Assembly (NCBI GenBank): GCA_000310025.1
Contig: FN649741.1
Coordinates: forward strand, 3,719,881 to 3,783,880
Origin: Ectocarpus siliculosus
Taxonomy: Eukaryota; Sar; Phaeophyceae; Ectocarpales; Ectocarpaceae
DNA: 64,000 nucleotides
Reading direction: 5' to 3'
Below are positions 49,382 to 60,236 of this stretch, one piece after another. The position numbers were made by a program, and so were the translations under genes. The notes under the pieces were generated by a model. That model saw only the letters and a program-made list of their open reading frames with translations, searched no databases and was not told where the DNA came from. Position 1 is the stretch's first letter, and each line of letters begins with the position of its first letter.

Positions 49382-49885
49382 GTTCTGTAGGGTACTCACA
49401 GAAGGTACCGGCGGTATTTTTCCGGGTATTTAGCCTACAGAACGTTACAGACGAGTTCTGTGGTACTTTCGCTACCCTACTGGATACTTCTGTGAGATCT
49501 GTGGCACTTCCAATACCCTACAGAAAACGCCTATGAGTTCTGTGACGCTCCAATACCCTACAGAAAACCTCTGTACACATTTGTTAACCTACCCGCTACG
49601 TTCTGTGAGATCTGTACGACCTTCGCACAAACCCGATTTTTTCTGTTGAGTTCTGTGGCACTGGCGATACAACACCGGATATTTCTGTAAGTTCTGTGGC
49701 ACTTCCGATACCCTACAGAACCGTTCTGTGAGGTTCTGTAACCCTTTCGATACCCTACATAATTATTCTGTGAGTTCTGTCACACTTCAAATACCGTACC
49801 GGACGCTTCTGTGAGATCTGTGACACTTCCAATACCCTACCGGAAACTTCTGTTCGATCTGTGACGCTGTCAATACCCTACCTAC
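49382..49885. repeat. Tandem array 1, about 40-bp units
   Basis: Roughly a dozen diverged units built on ttctgtgagttctgtgacac and ccaataccctacagaa. Each unit starts TTCTGT and ends ACAGAA, so every monomer has inverted ends. Variant units (gtacgaccttcgcacaaacc) recur in the same order in array 2. Confidence 0.9.
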
Positions 49886-50029
49886 CGGGCTACGCCTGTA
49901 CGCTCTATGTTCTGAGTCAGGCCCACCAACCAAACTTGAAGCGCACCTTGTCAATTTGCAAAAAAGAACAAGTACAAATCACGTGGTTCTCGCACACAAG
50001 TCATCATGGTGAGAATGCACCACACACAT

Positions 50030-50066
50030 ACATACACCACACACATACATACACCACACACATACA
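50030..50066. repeat. CACACATACATA microsatellite
   Basis: acacacatacatacacc repeated, just upstream of the BED/hAT reading frame. Confidence 0.85.
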
Positions 50067-50117
50067 CATCATTGTGAACAACCACGACGCACCTGTATCG
50101 CTGTGGAGGAGAGGGAC

Positions 50118-51144
50118 ATGAGCTCTACCTCTACCACCGCGGACCCTCCGAGCGGATCATCGATCGCTGCGAGAGGAGTCAAAGCGCGGGCAGAGGCAGC
50201 AGCAGCAGCAGCAGCAGCAGCAACACCACCACCACCAGAACGCGAGGGAGCGGTAGAGATAGTTGACGCGGGAGGCGGTGATGCAGGCGTGCCCGTAATC
50301 GCACCCGCAGCCGTCTACAACAAGAACGGGGAGCCGCATGCCGTGGACGCGGCTGTGGTGAAGGCAGTCGATGACTTCACGGTGCCAGCAGGCATTGTGA
50401 GGAAAGGGTCCCGCGAGAAGTCGTACATGTATTCGCTACGAGTGTACATCGAGGCGTCGAGCAGCGACAAGCACCAGTTTTTCTGCATGGCCGACTCCTT
50501 GTGCCGCCGCAAGAACAAGATGATCCCCTGCAAAGGCGGCGACCGCAGCAACGTCAACTCGCACCTCAAGAATGGGCACGGAGTGCAGGGGATGGGTGGC
50601 GTCGTGAAAGAAGGGAAGAGAAAGGCAGCGAAGCAGAGCATCACGGCAAACTTCGCGGCGAGCAAGAACTCGGGTGTCGGGACGGACAGGTGTGTGCGTC
50701 AGGTTTCTCTGCTTGTTGTGTGTGTACATGTATGCATGTATGTGTGACTGCTGTACTGCAGTAGTACTCCGTGAGGAAACCTTACCTGCGCGAACCACGT
50801 AACCAACTGACTGATGTTGGTATCTCACGCTTGTCCCGTTCTCCCCTTTGCAATGCTGTGCCGATACGGTACATTGTATTGTATTTCTGTTTCTATTTCG
50901 TTCCCTTTGGCAGAGTCCGTCAGCTCCTGGCTGTGAAGATGGTCGTGGAAAAGTTTTTGCCCTTCAGTTTTTCTCATCTGGCACAACTTGGCGGGATCTC
51001 ACGGGGTTGCTCATTGCCCAAGACACACCTTTTCCGGCGCTCTCTTCTCGGCGCGTCAAGCACATCCTTGTGGAGTTACCAGGGCGAACAACCGGATGCA
51101 GAGAGAGCGGGGGGTGGTGGTATATACCTGGGGTATTCATTTGA
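50118..51144 (+). mobile_element. hAT-type transposase N-terminal fragment with BED zinc finger
   Basis: The first exon from Met 50118 to about 50690 encodes an Ala-rich leader (in part a GCA microsatellite), then a BED-like finger: Cys-x5-Cys in FFCMADSLCRRKNK and His-x4-His in NSHLKNGHG. A GT donor after ACAG and an acceptor at about 50912 (tttggcag) join in phase to VRQLLAVKMVVEKFLPFSFS. After a change of reading frame follow TTWRDLTGLLIAQDTPFPAL and SSRRVKHILVEL. LPFS, FRDL and SRR are the typical order at the start of the hAT transposase core. The dimerisation region and catalytic residues are absent, so this is a decayed or truncated plain DNA transposon, or a co-opted N-terminal piece. 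It is bracketed by two direct copies of a tandem-repeat array. Confidence 0.65.
50747..50769. other. Palindromic TACTGCAGTA site
   Basis: gactgctgtactgcagtagt contains a perfect 10-bp palindrome and the CTGCTGTA core found at other hairpins of the window. It lies in the presumed intron of the hAT fragment. Confidence 0.5.
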
Positions 51145-51168
51145 GCAACATGCTTAAATACCCCCTAT

Positions 51169-51745
51169 TTTCTGTTCTGTGACACTTGCAATACCCTGCA
51201 GAACGTTACAGACGAGTTATGTCACACTTGCAATACCCTACAGAAAGTGGCTGTGAGTTCTGTCACACTTGAAAACCCTACGGACACTTCTGTGACGTCT
51301 GTGATGCTACAATACCCTACAGAAAATGTGACTTCGGCGACGCTCCAATACCCTACAGAAAACTTCTGTGAGCATTTGATAACCTACCCGCGAGGTTCTG
51401 TGAGTTCTGTACGACCTTGGCACAAACCCGATTTTTTCTGTTGAGTTCTGTGGCACTTGCGTTACAATACCGGATATTTCTGTGAGATCTGTTGCACTTT
51501 CAATACCCTACAGAAAACTTCTGCGAGTTCTGTGACACGACAGTACAGTACAGAAAACGTCTGTAGAGATTTGTGAACCTACCCGAAATGTTCTGTGGGT
51601 TCTGTACGACCTTCTCACAAACCCGATTATATCTGTGGAGTTCTGTGACACTTCCAATACCTACCCGATAGTTCTGTGAGTTCTGTGACAACTTCGGATA
51701 CCCTACAGAAAGTTACAGACCCTACAGAACATACCCTTGGAAATT
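51169..51745. repeat. Tandem array 2, about 40-bp units
   Basis: Same monomer and same order of variants as array 1, in the same orientation (for example ctacagaacgttacagacga at both 49434 and 51197, and cacaaacccgattttttctg in both). A block with acctacccg, gtacgacctt and cacaaacccgat recurs about 200 bp later inside this array, so a higher-order unit is present. Confidence 0.9.
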
Positions 51746-52497
51746 TGATCTTGACTTCAAATTAGGCGTGTGGAGGTAGACTCATGATGTGTATGTTTTG
51801 AGTAGCCTCTACTGTACTGCCGCCCAGTGCGAGAATCAGAGATTTCTGTTTGTCCCCATGCCTTCTGACTGGTCTTGTGATTCTCGTGTGCATTTTCTGG
51901 TGCTCTTGCGGTTTATTCAAAATCAGTCGACATCAAAACAGGTTGCCCCCCCCCCCTTAGCGTATGGTCAGGGACAGAGCTTAACGTTTCAAAGCAGGGC
52001 ACAGAAACGAGGAACACCGCGAATCGACGTGTGGAGGACAGAGACCGCAGCGATTGCGGCGTTGGTTTTAGACTCGCAGGGCGTGGCTGTTCTTACTAGC
52101 TTTCTCGGAGACGATTCGTACTCGCCGTGATCTTGCCTTTGTTCTTGTGTTCCTCGTTCAAAGATTCGCATGTGTATGACTGCTGCTGTGCCCTGTTTGC
52201 GAAGGTTCACTCTCAGCTGTTTATGGGAAACGCCCCCCGTTTTCTGCTCCTTTTTGGGATGTGAGGAAATCCTTGGGTTGTACAGGAATTTCGCGGACCG
52301 ACAAGATAGACGTGTTTGGGCTCCGACAGTAAGCCTCTTGCGTATGCTCGCCTTTCGCAATCGAACCCCGACAAAACGCGCCCGGAAATTGGGCTCGAAC
52401 ATGGAACAGATATACATCTCGAGTAAACTCCCGTTTCCTCGCCTCGCGATTCCCTCTAGACACGATGCACTCCCTCCCCATATCCTTTCTTGTTCAG
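51746..52497. other. Upstream region of the RsmE-like gene
   Basis: The first exon of the methyltransferase gene must lie here or further left, because the exon starting at 52498 needs two bases of a preceding codon. The open frame 52170-52526 includes RMLAFRNRTPTKRARKLG but cannot be joined with confidence. A frame at about 52020-52080 reads RTETAAIAALVLDS, resembling the C-terminal motif of RsmE proteins (see findings). Confidence 0.4.
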
Positions 52498-55400
52498 GAT
52501 TATGCTTGAGCCGTCTGAGGTGGTGAGGGATGAAGAAGGAAACCTGTCTGCTACACTACCCGCTGCAGACAGTCGAACCGCCCACGTAAGAGGTGTGCTG
52601 AAGGTGGAGAACGGGGAGTCTGTTCGCGTCGGAGTGGTTAACGCGGGACGGTGAGACCCCTTTGGCCTGTCGCTCGTCCACGCTTCCAGCGTCTCGAACC
52701 TGCTGATGGAGACTATAGGCTTGCCTGTTCGTACGACGCGGTCGCGTTTTGCATGTCAGAAGGGTTGTGATCCGCAAGGCCGTCATCGCAGTTTGACCGG
52801 CCGTGCCACACGCGGGTTTGTTCTTCGAACAGGATGGATGACGCTTCTATCGCCTGGGAAGAGCCGACCGATCCGCCAGAGGGTGCACCGCCCCCAGACA
52901 TCCCGGGGAGACAGAAGGGCCGAAAATCGTCCCCTAAGTGGATGGACTTAGTCCTAGATCTCGGCCCGAGCGATCGGCAGCTACTCAAGCCGGTCCCGGA
53001 TGAGCAACGACCGAAGTGAGAAGAAATCGTTGTATCTCCCTTTCGGAAGATAATGTGTTTTAATATAGATAATGTCACCCAAGGGAGTGAAAGCCTGCCA
53101 TCTACTTCGTGTTTTTCTCATGCTTTCCCACCGCCCGTTATTCGTTCGCAACTGCTGGTGTGCAGGGTGGCTCTTATGCTGGCCGTCCCGCGGCCGCTCC
53201 AGCTCGAACGTATCTTGCCAGTTGTTGCCAGCTTAGGGGTGACCACAATCGTGTTGTGCCAGGCGAAAAAGGTAAGCCGGGGTGGGGAGAAGTTGGGTGG
53301 GATTCCAAATTGGCAGTAGTCTCACTTTTCAATGCGGTTGTCGATAAGCTTGCTGTCAACGAGTGCCCACCACACGTGCTGACCACTGGCGCACAACTGT
53401 AAGCGTGAATAGGTATTGCTCCGGGCGTATGTTGTGCTGCGGAGCTCGAATGGCACGTCGTTATTTTTGGTCGTTTCCTTGACGGAATCGGCTCTCCTTC
53501 GAAAAAAGGCCAAAGTCGATGACGGTATGCACGCGCAAATGCAGGTACCTAAATTCTACTTTGGCTCGCACTTTTTTCGAGACCCGCCGAGCGTGAGGGA
53601 AAAGCTCATTGAAGGACTGTCGCAGGTGAGAGATGAGGGTCGTGTTTTTCGTCAAGTAGAGCATCTCGATAATATGGGGAACCGCACAGCCTCCGCCGAG
53701 ATATTGGTGTGTGGTACAACAGTATGGCGGAGAAGGGTGCCGTAGGGTTAACCCTTACGTGACTACAGGCCGATTCAGCTCCGTTCTCAGCTCCGATCAC
53801 TTTGCGTGCCGAAAGATCGCCGTTGTGCCTCGGCTAAGAGCAAAAACATACATAGAGACCAGCAGGGAGACACAGGCAGCGCACCCCCAAAGCACGCTTA
53901 TCAGCAATGCGCACAGGACTCACATAGTACAATACTATTCACCCATGCCTAATCTCTCTGACGCGGGGCAGATATCCTTTCCAGATCCAATCTACTGCCT
54001 ACCGGTACTGTAAGATTCATACGCAAAATACCACCGGAGGGTACATACAGCACCCTGAACATGTGATCAACCCGGTGCCGCATCCGCGGGGGAGAGCAGA
54101 GAAAGCCCACACCGGAGCCGATGCTAACGTACTGCCTCGGTGCTTGATGTTGTTGTGATTGCGGTGCGTGTGGTTCCCAGTATTGGGAGTGAAGGGTGGT
54201 TCGTCTGCTGTGGCCTAAATTTCGCTCAAAGGCAAGGGTTTTCGGGACTACAGCTCCGATCACAGCTCCGATCACAGCTCTCTATTTGTAGTACATAATA
54301 GTAAAGTTTATCACGATTGTTATGCATTTTGTGCAATAGTGGATGATGGTCTCGATTCTCTGATGAGCGGGCCGTTGTTTTCGTCGATCTGGCGCTTCTG
54401 TGAGGCGGTTTCCCGTCAGCGTCTTCGCATCTAGCGCCGCTAGCATATGCGCTTGCCGTATGCTCTGTCCAAGGATGAGGTGGAGAAGATGTGCCAACAG
54501 GTATTGCTTGCACAGGTACATCCTCTGTGCGGACGGTTGCTGTCGGAGACAGGCATGGACACCTGCTCAGAAACTACTGCTGCTGTACAGTCTATTTCTC
54601 TCCGCATAGCTGCTACTGCTGTACAGCAGTAGTACTACTGTACTCCTGTTCGTCACCCTTACATATACCGCTTCCCTATCCCTGTGAGCCCCACACATGG
54701 ACCCACTGCTGCACCATCCTTGCCGCCGTGATTTATGGGTGTATACGCATGCTTGGAAGATCTTTGACCACAGAGAGCCAGTTGTGGAAAAAAAAACAAA
54801 AAAAATCAAATTGACCCAGTCACGTATGGGTTAATGCGTCAAGTGTTTGTGGTTGAGGAGTCCAGCCTAGTGGGGCAGCCAAGGACGCTGCTGTAGCATG
54901 GGGCACATTCCCCTCATCGCAATCGCCCTCCCTTGCCCTCGTTCCTCCGCGTGGTGGACACATGCAACCTACAATGCCGCTGGTTTGCATTGCTCTTAAG
55001 TCGGGCGACACAGTCATGCCCGAGGTCATGGTGGCCCGTCGCCTCAAGATTTTTCTTGAAGACGACTTAGATCGGTGTTTTCCGCGAGATCGGTGGGTGA
55101 GAGCCTTGGCACATCCCACGAGGCTGCCTGCGCAAGTATCCCGATGTGCTGGAGGGGAGGCGACCGCGGCGGCAACAGCAGCCGGGGGAGAGGGTGTGGG
55201 GGTAGAAGCGGGTGTAGTTGCCGCTACCGCGCAAAGTGGACGGGTTGATGGCGTGGAGAGCGATGGTGCTGCGACGGCACCGGTACCGGCACTAAGGTTC
55301 TCGCAAATCGAGCCCCCAAAAGGTGACACACGTAGAGTGCTGGTTGTTCGACGTTGCAGTTCTCGTAGGCTGTGCGTGTACACCAACAGCATGGGTCTGC

Positions 55401-56641
55401 GTGTGCCGCTGGACGAGCCCCTCTTGGAAGACTGGTGGAAAGGACTCGTTAGGCAGCATCGCCAGCTCACCTCAAGGCATGAACAGTGGTAGATTTGCTG
55501 TGAAATTTCGTGCTACGCGACTACGCCAAGGGCAGGGTCTGTACGGTGGTGTCGTTTTGACACCCTGCTACGTACGGGGCAGAGACCAGCAGGAGGTCGC
55601 CCTGAACGACCGCGAAAGAGCTACAGTGAAATAGAGGAATAAGGTCAAGTACTGAACGAAAAGGAAGTAGTGGGGCGAGCACAAGTGGCGATGCGAAACG
55701 ACATTTTTGGCGAAAAACTGAGTTGTCACCCGAGTTGGCGCCGTGCATACTGCTGGAGCCATAGAGGAGCGGTGATGCTGCTCTCGCAGCCTGCATCGCT
55801 CTTCAGAGTTGGCAGCAGAGGAAGAGGGAACAAGCTGCTCGAGGCCCGCGACTTGACAAATGTACCACGTGTCAAACATGGTATTGGAGTACACGTCGTT
55901 TCGAGTTGAACGTACTCTGGAGTATGCATATTTGGTCTGTGTTGTTTGGGCCGTGACCAACGAAACGCCCATCCGACGTGCTGCTGCGCTTCTTCCGTCT
56001 GGCAAGGATGCGATCCGGCAGATGTTGGTGTGCTAGTTGCCGTCGGCCCTGAGGGGGGGTGGGTAGAACCGGACGAGCTTCAGCTCCTGCAGTCCTTCGG
56101 ATTTCAGGTGAGCTTTCGTCCTACTGTACGTGATAAAAAAGGCCATGGCCTGGAGAATTGAATAATCTTGGAGGAAGTTGCCCTATTGTCGGGTGGTGTG
56201 AGAGGTACTGTCGGGCAACGAATATCCATGCCTCTGTTTGGACTTTGAGGAGAGTCTCGTCAAAGTGCTCGTTATGGCCTAGATAATCTCGGCTGCTCTG
56301 CCATTAGTCACCCACCACCAACGTTCAATACTGACTGGCGCCTATGATTCAATTTGTCCAAGTTGCTTTGCACCGCCGCCGGTTTTCGCCTCACGGCCCC
56401 CATGTTCTATCCTAAGAACGTGTTTGTTCTGTAAATTTCGCTGTGCCTGTCCCTTGTCGTCCGTCCGTCTTGACGAACAATAATATGTCGACAGGCTGTG
56501 ACGCTGGGGTCCCGAGTGCTTAGATCGGACGTGGCTGTCAACGCTCTTCTCGCGTTGGCCCACGCCTGGGTAGACGAACGGGCTGCTGGCACCCAATATT
56601 CTGCGGTCCAACAAGAAACATCGGTGGCACCGGCGCAATAG
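52498..56641 (+). CDS. rsmE-like: 16S rRNA (uracil-N3)-methyltransferase, RsmE family
   Basis: Known family role: SAM-dependent SPOUT methyltransferase making m3U in small-subunit rRNA; in an alga most likely for plastid or mitochondrial ribosomes. Exons: 52498-52650 (IMLEPSEVV, RTAHVRGVLKVENGESVRVG), 52833-53015 (KWMDLVLDLGPSDRQLLKPV), 53166-53271 (VALMLAVPRPLQLERILPVV, ASLGVTTIVLCQAKK), 53545-53625 (VPKFYFGSHFFRDPPSVREK), 55001-55322 (SGDTVMPEVMVARRLKIFLE, EDDLDRCFP, then an Ala/Gly-rich insert), 56007-56107 (DVGVLVAVGPEGGWVEPDEL) and 56495-56641 (AVTLGSRVLRSDVAVNALLA, stop TAG). All joins agree in phase. VGPEGG and LGSRVLR are the SAM/knot motifs of the family. The Ala/Gly-rich insert between the FLEDDL and GPEGG blocks is not usual in bacterial RsmE. 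The 5' exon, including any organelle targeting peptide, was not found. Confidence 0.93.
54614..54632. other. Perfect palindrome tactgctgtacagcagta
   Basis: Full self-complementarity over 20 bp (with flanking c and g), followed by gtactactgtac. A diverged partner (actactgctgctgtacag) is 40 bp upstream. It lies in the long intron of the RsmE-like gene and shares its core with 45.44, 49.0, 50.75 and 60.27 kb. Confidence 0.75.
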
Positions 56642-57616
56642 GCAATCGGCCTCCTGCTTGGCGATGTGTTGGGTCTGTACCAGCAGGTAGCACTGCAACG
56701 TTCTCTCTATTGTGTGTGGCGTCCATGAAGACAGGGAAAATTTGTTTCAGACAATCCTGTCCCTCTTCTAACCTGCTCGGGAACTTCCATGACAGCTCGG
56801 CCGTGGCCGTGATACGAGGAAGCTCGCCATCTCTCTGGAGCGTTGGCTTTAGTCCATGGGGTCTTCGCGATTCCAGGGGGTGGTTTAGCCACGGATGTCG
56901 AGGTACTTTACGAGCTGATTGTGAGTGTCGGGAACGGTTTCCAATATTAAAATTGCGTATTAGTCCAGTTCGGTGAGGATGCAAAATAATCGTTTGTCAA
57001 AATTGCAGGGTCTGCCCGTATACAATGATCCCGCAACTAAGGCGTCGCGGGCTTGGTGGTTCCCATCTGTGCAAATCAGGCCATATCGCGTTCACCTGGC
57101 GTATTCCGTGCTTCTCTGGTACAGCAGGCCGTGTAGTGTTTAGAGTCAGAACACATCATCACTCATCGTCGGACTCCATAATTCGACAACCGTCAACCCG
57201 CTTGCAAGCACCACAGCCGTGTGCCATAACTAAAAACTACAAATGACGAATTCAACTCGCATACGAGCCAAGTCAACCTTTCTTGGCCTTTTGCCTGAAG
57301 GCATGCCGCTGGAGGTCTGGGTCGGTTATCCTATACCCCCAGTGCTGAATAGGAACAATAAAGAGGAACGGACAGGCGAAAAAGCAAGACGCGGAAGCAA
57401 TCCGCGTGTATCAAGGTTTTCGTCAAGTCAGTTTTTCTCCGCGGTAGGGGACAGTCACCAGTGCACATTGCGGAACAAAAAACTCGCGATGTTCATGTTT
57501 ACCGATGCTCCGTATATCGTACGAGCAACATGAAGGGGGAACCGTTGAAAGTTACACGACGCTCCGAACTGCTGTCTCCAATAAAAATGTGTTGAAAGCG
57601 CAAGGTGATATTTTAT
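56642..57616. other. Intergenic between convergent genes
   Basis: The 3' ends of the RsmE-like gene (plus) and the conserved unknown gene (minus) face each other. No protein-like frame is seen; AATAAA-like signals occur near 57357 and 57580 but were not tied to either gene. Confidence 0.5.
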
Positions 57617-60236
57617 CTACACGAACGACGGAGTACGGGAATACTTATGGTACTTTTTTTTCTGCACCTGCATGAGCTGGCGAATCTTAGGGCTCACGGT
57701 CGTGTCGTCCACCTCGCTGCCCTTGATGAGGATACGGTTACACAGCTGTGTCCGCCATCTCCCAGTGGGGCCGAATACCTTAAGTACCGTGCCACGAACG
57801 GAACAGTAGACCAGAAGAAAGCGTGCATTGGAAATGGAACTGCTGCACTACCGATTTCCTTGAAAATCGGCACAGACACCTTCACCCGGAGAACAGGCAG
57901 CACGGTGAGTATTCCAAGCACTCTTTGACGAGTCTAGCCTGTTCCTGCACTTTTTCACGCCAAAAAATTCCTTTGATTACCATCTTGCAGCGTAACCCCC
58001 GAAAAATATCTAGTCCTCCACAGAGATGATTGATCCTTCAGCCTACAAACGGTATTTCCGTGTCTAAATAAAGTGCGCGCAATTTACAAAGCGCAAAACA
58101 ATTTGCTGCGCCTGGTACGGTTAACGGTAAGTCCTGAAAACGACGGTCATAACCCATGGCCATGACCGCGCTCGTGTGCTGTATGATACGCCGATGAAGC
58201 AAATCACTTGTCTCCACTGCAGTACTTGTTCACGTTCACAGTCACCTTAGACAAGAGCATGGTTTCAGATGCGGCGTTGGATGGAAACCAGGAAACACCG
58301 GTAGAAATACGATTCTGCTAACCGTTAACCCTAACCCTGGGGGAACTCCCTATTTCTCATGGACACGAAGATGTGTAAAGCGGTTCTTGGAGTCGGGGTG
58401 GTCGAAATCTGAACACTTTTCAAGCTTCGTTTCGTTCATTCTTGGACCCCGAATGCACAAATGTTTCATCATAGGAAACCAACCGTACATATCCCGAAAG
58501 GGGGCTTTCCTAATCCCACTGAGACTCCGTTGGAAAGAAAATAGGACTACAACCCTCCAGACTATTTTCGGAACAAGGTTGAGCACAAACCAGTGTCTAA
58601 CTGGCTTATGTGGATCGCGCACCTTCAGACCCCGAGAGATCTGGCGCTCATCATCATAGCACCGCCTTCCAAGGTAAAATCGGCAGTACCACTTGTCGTG
58701 GCAAGGCACAAGTATCCGGGACAGCACCCAAAGCACGAAAACAAGGACAGGGAGTCGCAGGTTTTCAAATTAAAAGTGCGATGGATAGTCGCCAGGTGGG
58801 GAAGTGAAGCCAACATCTCGCCGTGCCTCCCTGGTTTGAAAGCTAGATGTCACCAACTCTCTCTGTGTACAGAAACACGGAGGAGGCCAAAGGGCGCAAG
58901 CAGCAGATCGCTGGCCACACACGACAAACAGAAAGCCACATACATGTGGACCAAGAACACACGCAGCATGTTGTGACGCAATAAGGCTGATGGGGGGGAA
59001 CACAGGTGTGAATGGCGTGTACGTAACGCCCAATGAGAGGCTTTATCGCTTCGTTGAAACACACCTGGAACCATCCGTAGGGGTCGCACTCCCTGTGTGA
59101 AAGTAATTCGCGGCAGGTACAGCAGTGGTGCGATTATGGGAAAAAGGACAAAGATACACGGAAATATGGGACGGGGGGGGGGAGGAGTTGAAGGAGGAGG
59201 AGGGAAATGTCAGCATGTTTGTTTGACAGCCGGACCGCAGGCCGTGGTTTCCACAGACAGATCTTATGCATCCGGTACGTTCCACCTCTGCGCTCTTCAT
59301 GCACGACGGATAGGCTGCAAGGTTCAGTTGACAACGCAGCATCGATCAGTTATGCGAACAAGATTAATGTGGCACAAATTGTCCCCGGCTCACTTTATCC
59401 ATCCGCTCGACTCCCACATGTGCAAGTCCCCACCACAGTGGACGCCGTAAGTGTTGACAGCGTTCAAGTAGGTGGGACTGGCCACCTGCCTCTTCACGTC
59501 CAATCCCTCGAACCAGTCTATGGTAGCATGGTAGCACATCCGAAGGTCATCGAGACACGCGCGATCGAAAAGGGAACACTTGGATTGCATGTAACCTTGT
59601 TGTGAAGACTTGAAGACTTGCGAGCACCACGGCCACAAGAGGGTAAAGCTCTGATTCAGATAGTGCGCGGTCAGTACGTCACTCTGGCCAGTACTTACAA
59701 TACACATATCTTGTATTGTCTCTTCAAGGAGTCTCACGCCGTGGATGCTGCCGCAACTTACCCGCGGGAAACTCCTTCCACTGGTCGCGGTACGTCTTTC
59801 CAGTTACCGAAGACTTGATCGGCCTGAAGTACGTTCCGCCGAAAGATCCCATGCGAAGAACTTGCTTGGGCGACAAGTTCGGTCGAAACTTGGGGAAATC
59901 AGGAAAGACGAGCTCCCCTTGTTGATTTCTCTTCGGGCGCGGGGCCTTCCCAGAAGCACTAACATCACCTTTGTCAGTAGCACCAGCCGAAGACGTTGTG
60001 GGAGACGACGCTTTGCGGTCAGCATCAGTTTTTTTGGCAGTCTTCGCCTTTCCTTTGGCCCCTGCTTTTGCCTTCCCCGCGGCACTCCTTGAGCTACTGC
60101 TGTTGCTGCTGTTGCTGCTGCTGTTGCTGCTACTACTGCGTAACGTTTTGCGAGGCTTCTTCGAGGCTGCTGCTGCTGCTGCTTCGTCAGCTTTTTTCCG
60201 CTTGGGAGGCATCTCGGCTCTCGGCTCGGATAGCAC
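57617..60236 (-). CDS. Conserved eukaryotic protein of unknown function, nuclear-looking N terminus
   Basis: Exons in order: 59762-60236 (MLSEPRAEMPPKRKKADEAA, Ser-, Ala- and Lys-rich leader, then FPDFPKFRPNLSPKQVLRMG and GSFGGTYFRPIKSSVTGKTY), 59394-59517 (DWFEGLDVKRQVASPTYL, NTYGVHCGGDLHMWESSGWI), 59065-59092 (ECDPYGWFQ, only nine codons), 58623-58691 (WYCRFYLGRRCYDDERQISR) and 57617-57745 (LCNRILIKGSEVDDTTVSPK, IRQLMQVQKKKYHKY, stop TAG). Phases agree at every join listed; one exon between 58623 and 57745 may be missing. From memory, the order TYFRPI - WF-GL - NKYGVKCGG - DPYGWFQWYCRFY-GRR - DDERQI is conserved in uncharacterised fungal, algal and protist proteins. The Pro-Lys-Lys leader suggests nuclear location (inference). 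The second possible start is the Met of MPPKRKK at 60212. Confidence 0.9.
60085..60180. repeat. CTG/CTT trinucleotide tracts inside coding exon
   Basis: ctgctgttgctgctgttgctg and gctgctgctgctgct on the plus strand encode Ser/Asn/Ala runs of the minus-strand protein. They are in frame and do not break it. Confidence 0.85.

Noticed and set aside
49382-51745. CRISPR-like spaced repeats
   Set aside because: The repeats are diverged, contiguous and lack unique spacers of constant length, and the genome is eukaryotic. It is a tandem satellite.
54820-55470. 216-codon minus-strand frame
   Set aside because: It is the shadow of the RsmE exon 55001-55322, which has the family motif and phase-matched borders on the plus strand.
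58319-58340. Telomere-like ttaaccctaaccctg
   Set aside because: Only about two units long; there is no array, so it does not indicate a telomere or an interstitial telomeric block.
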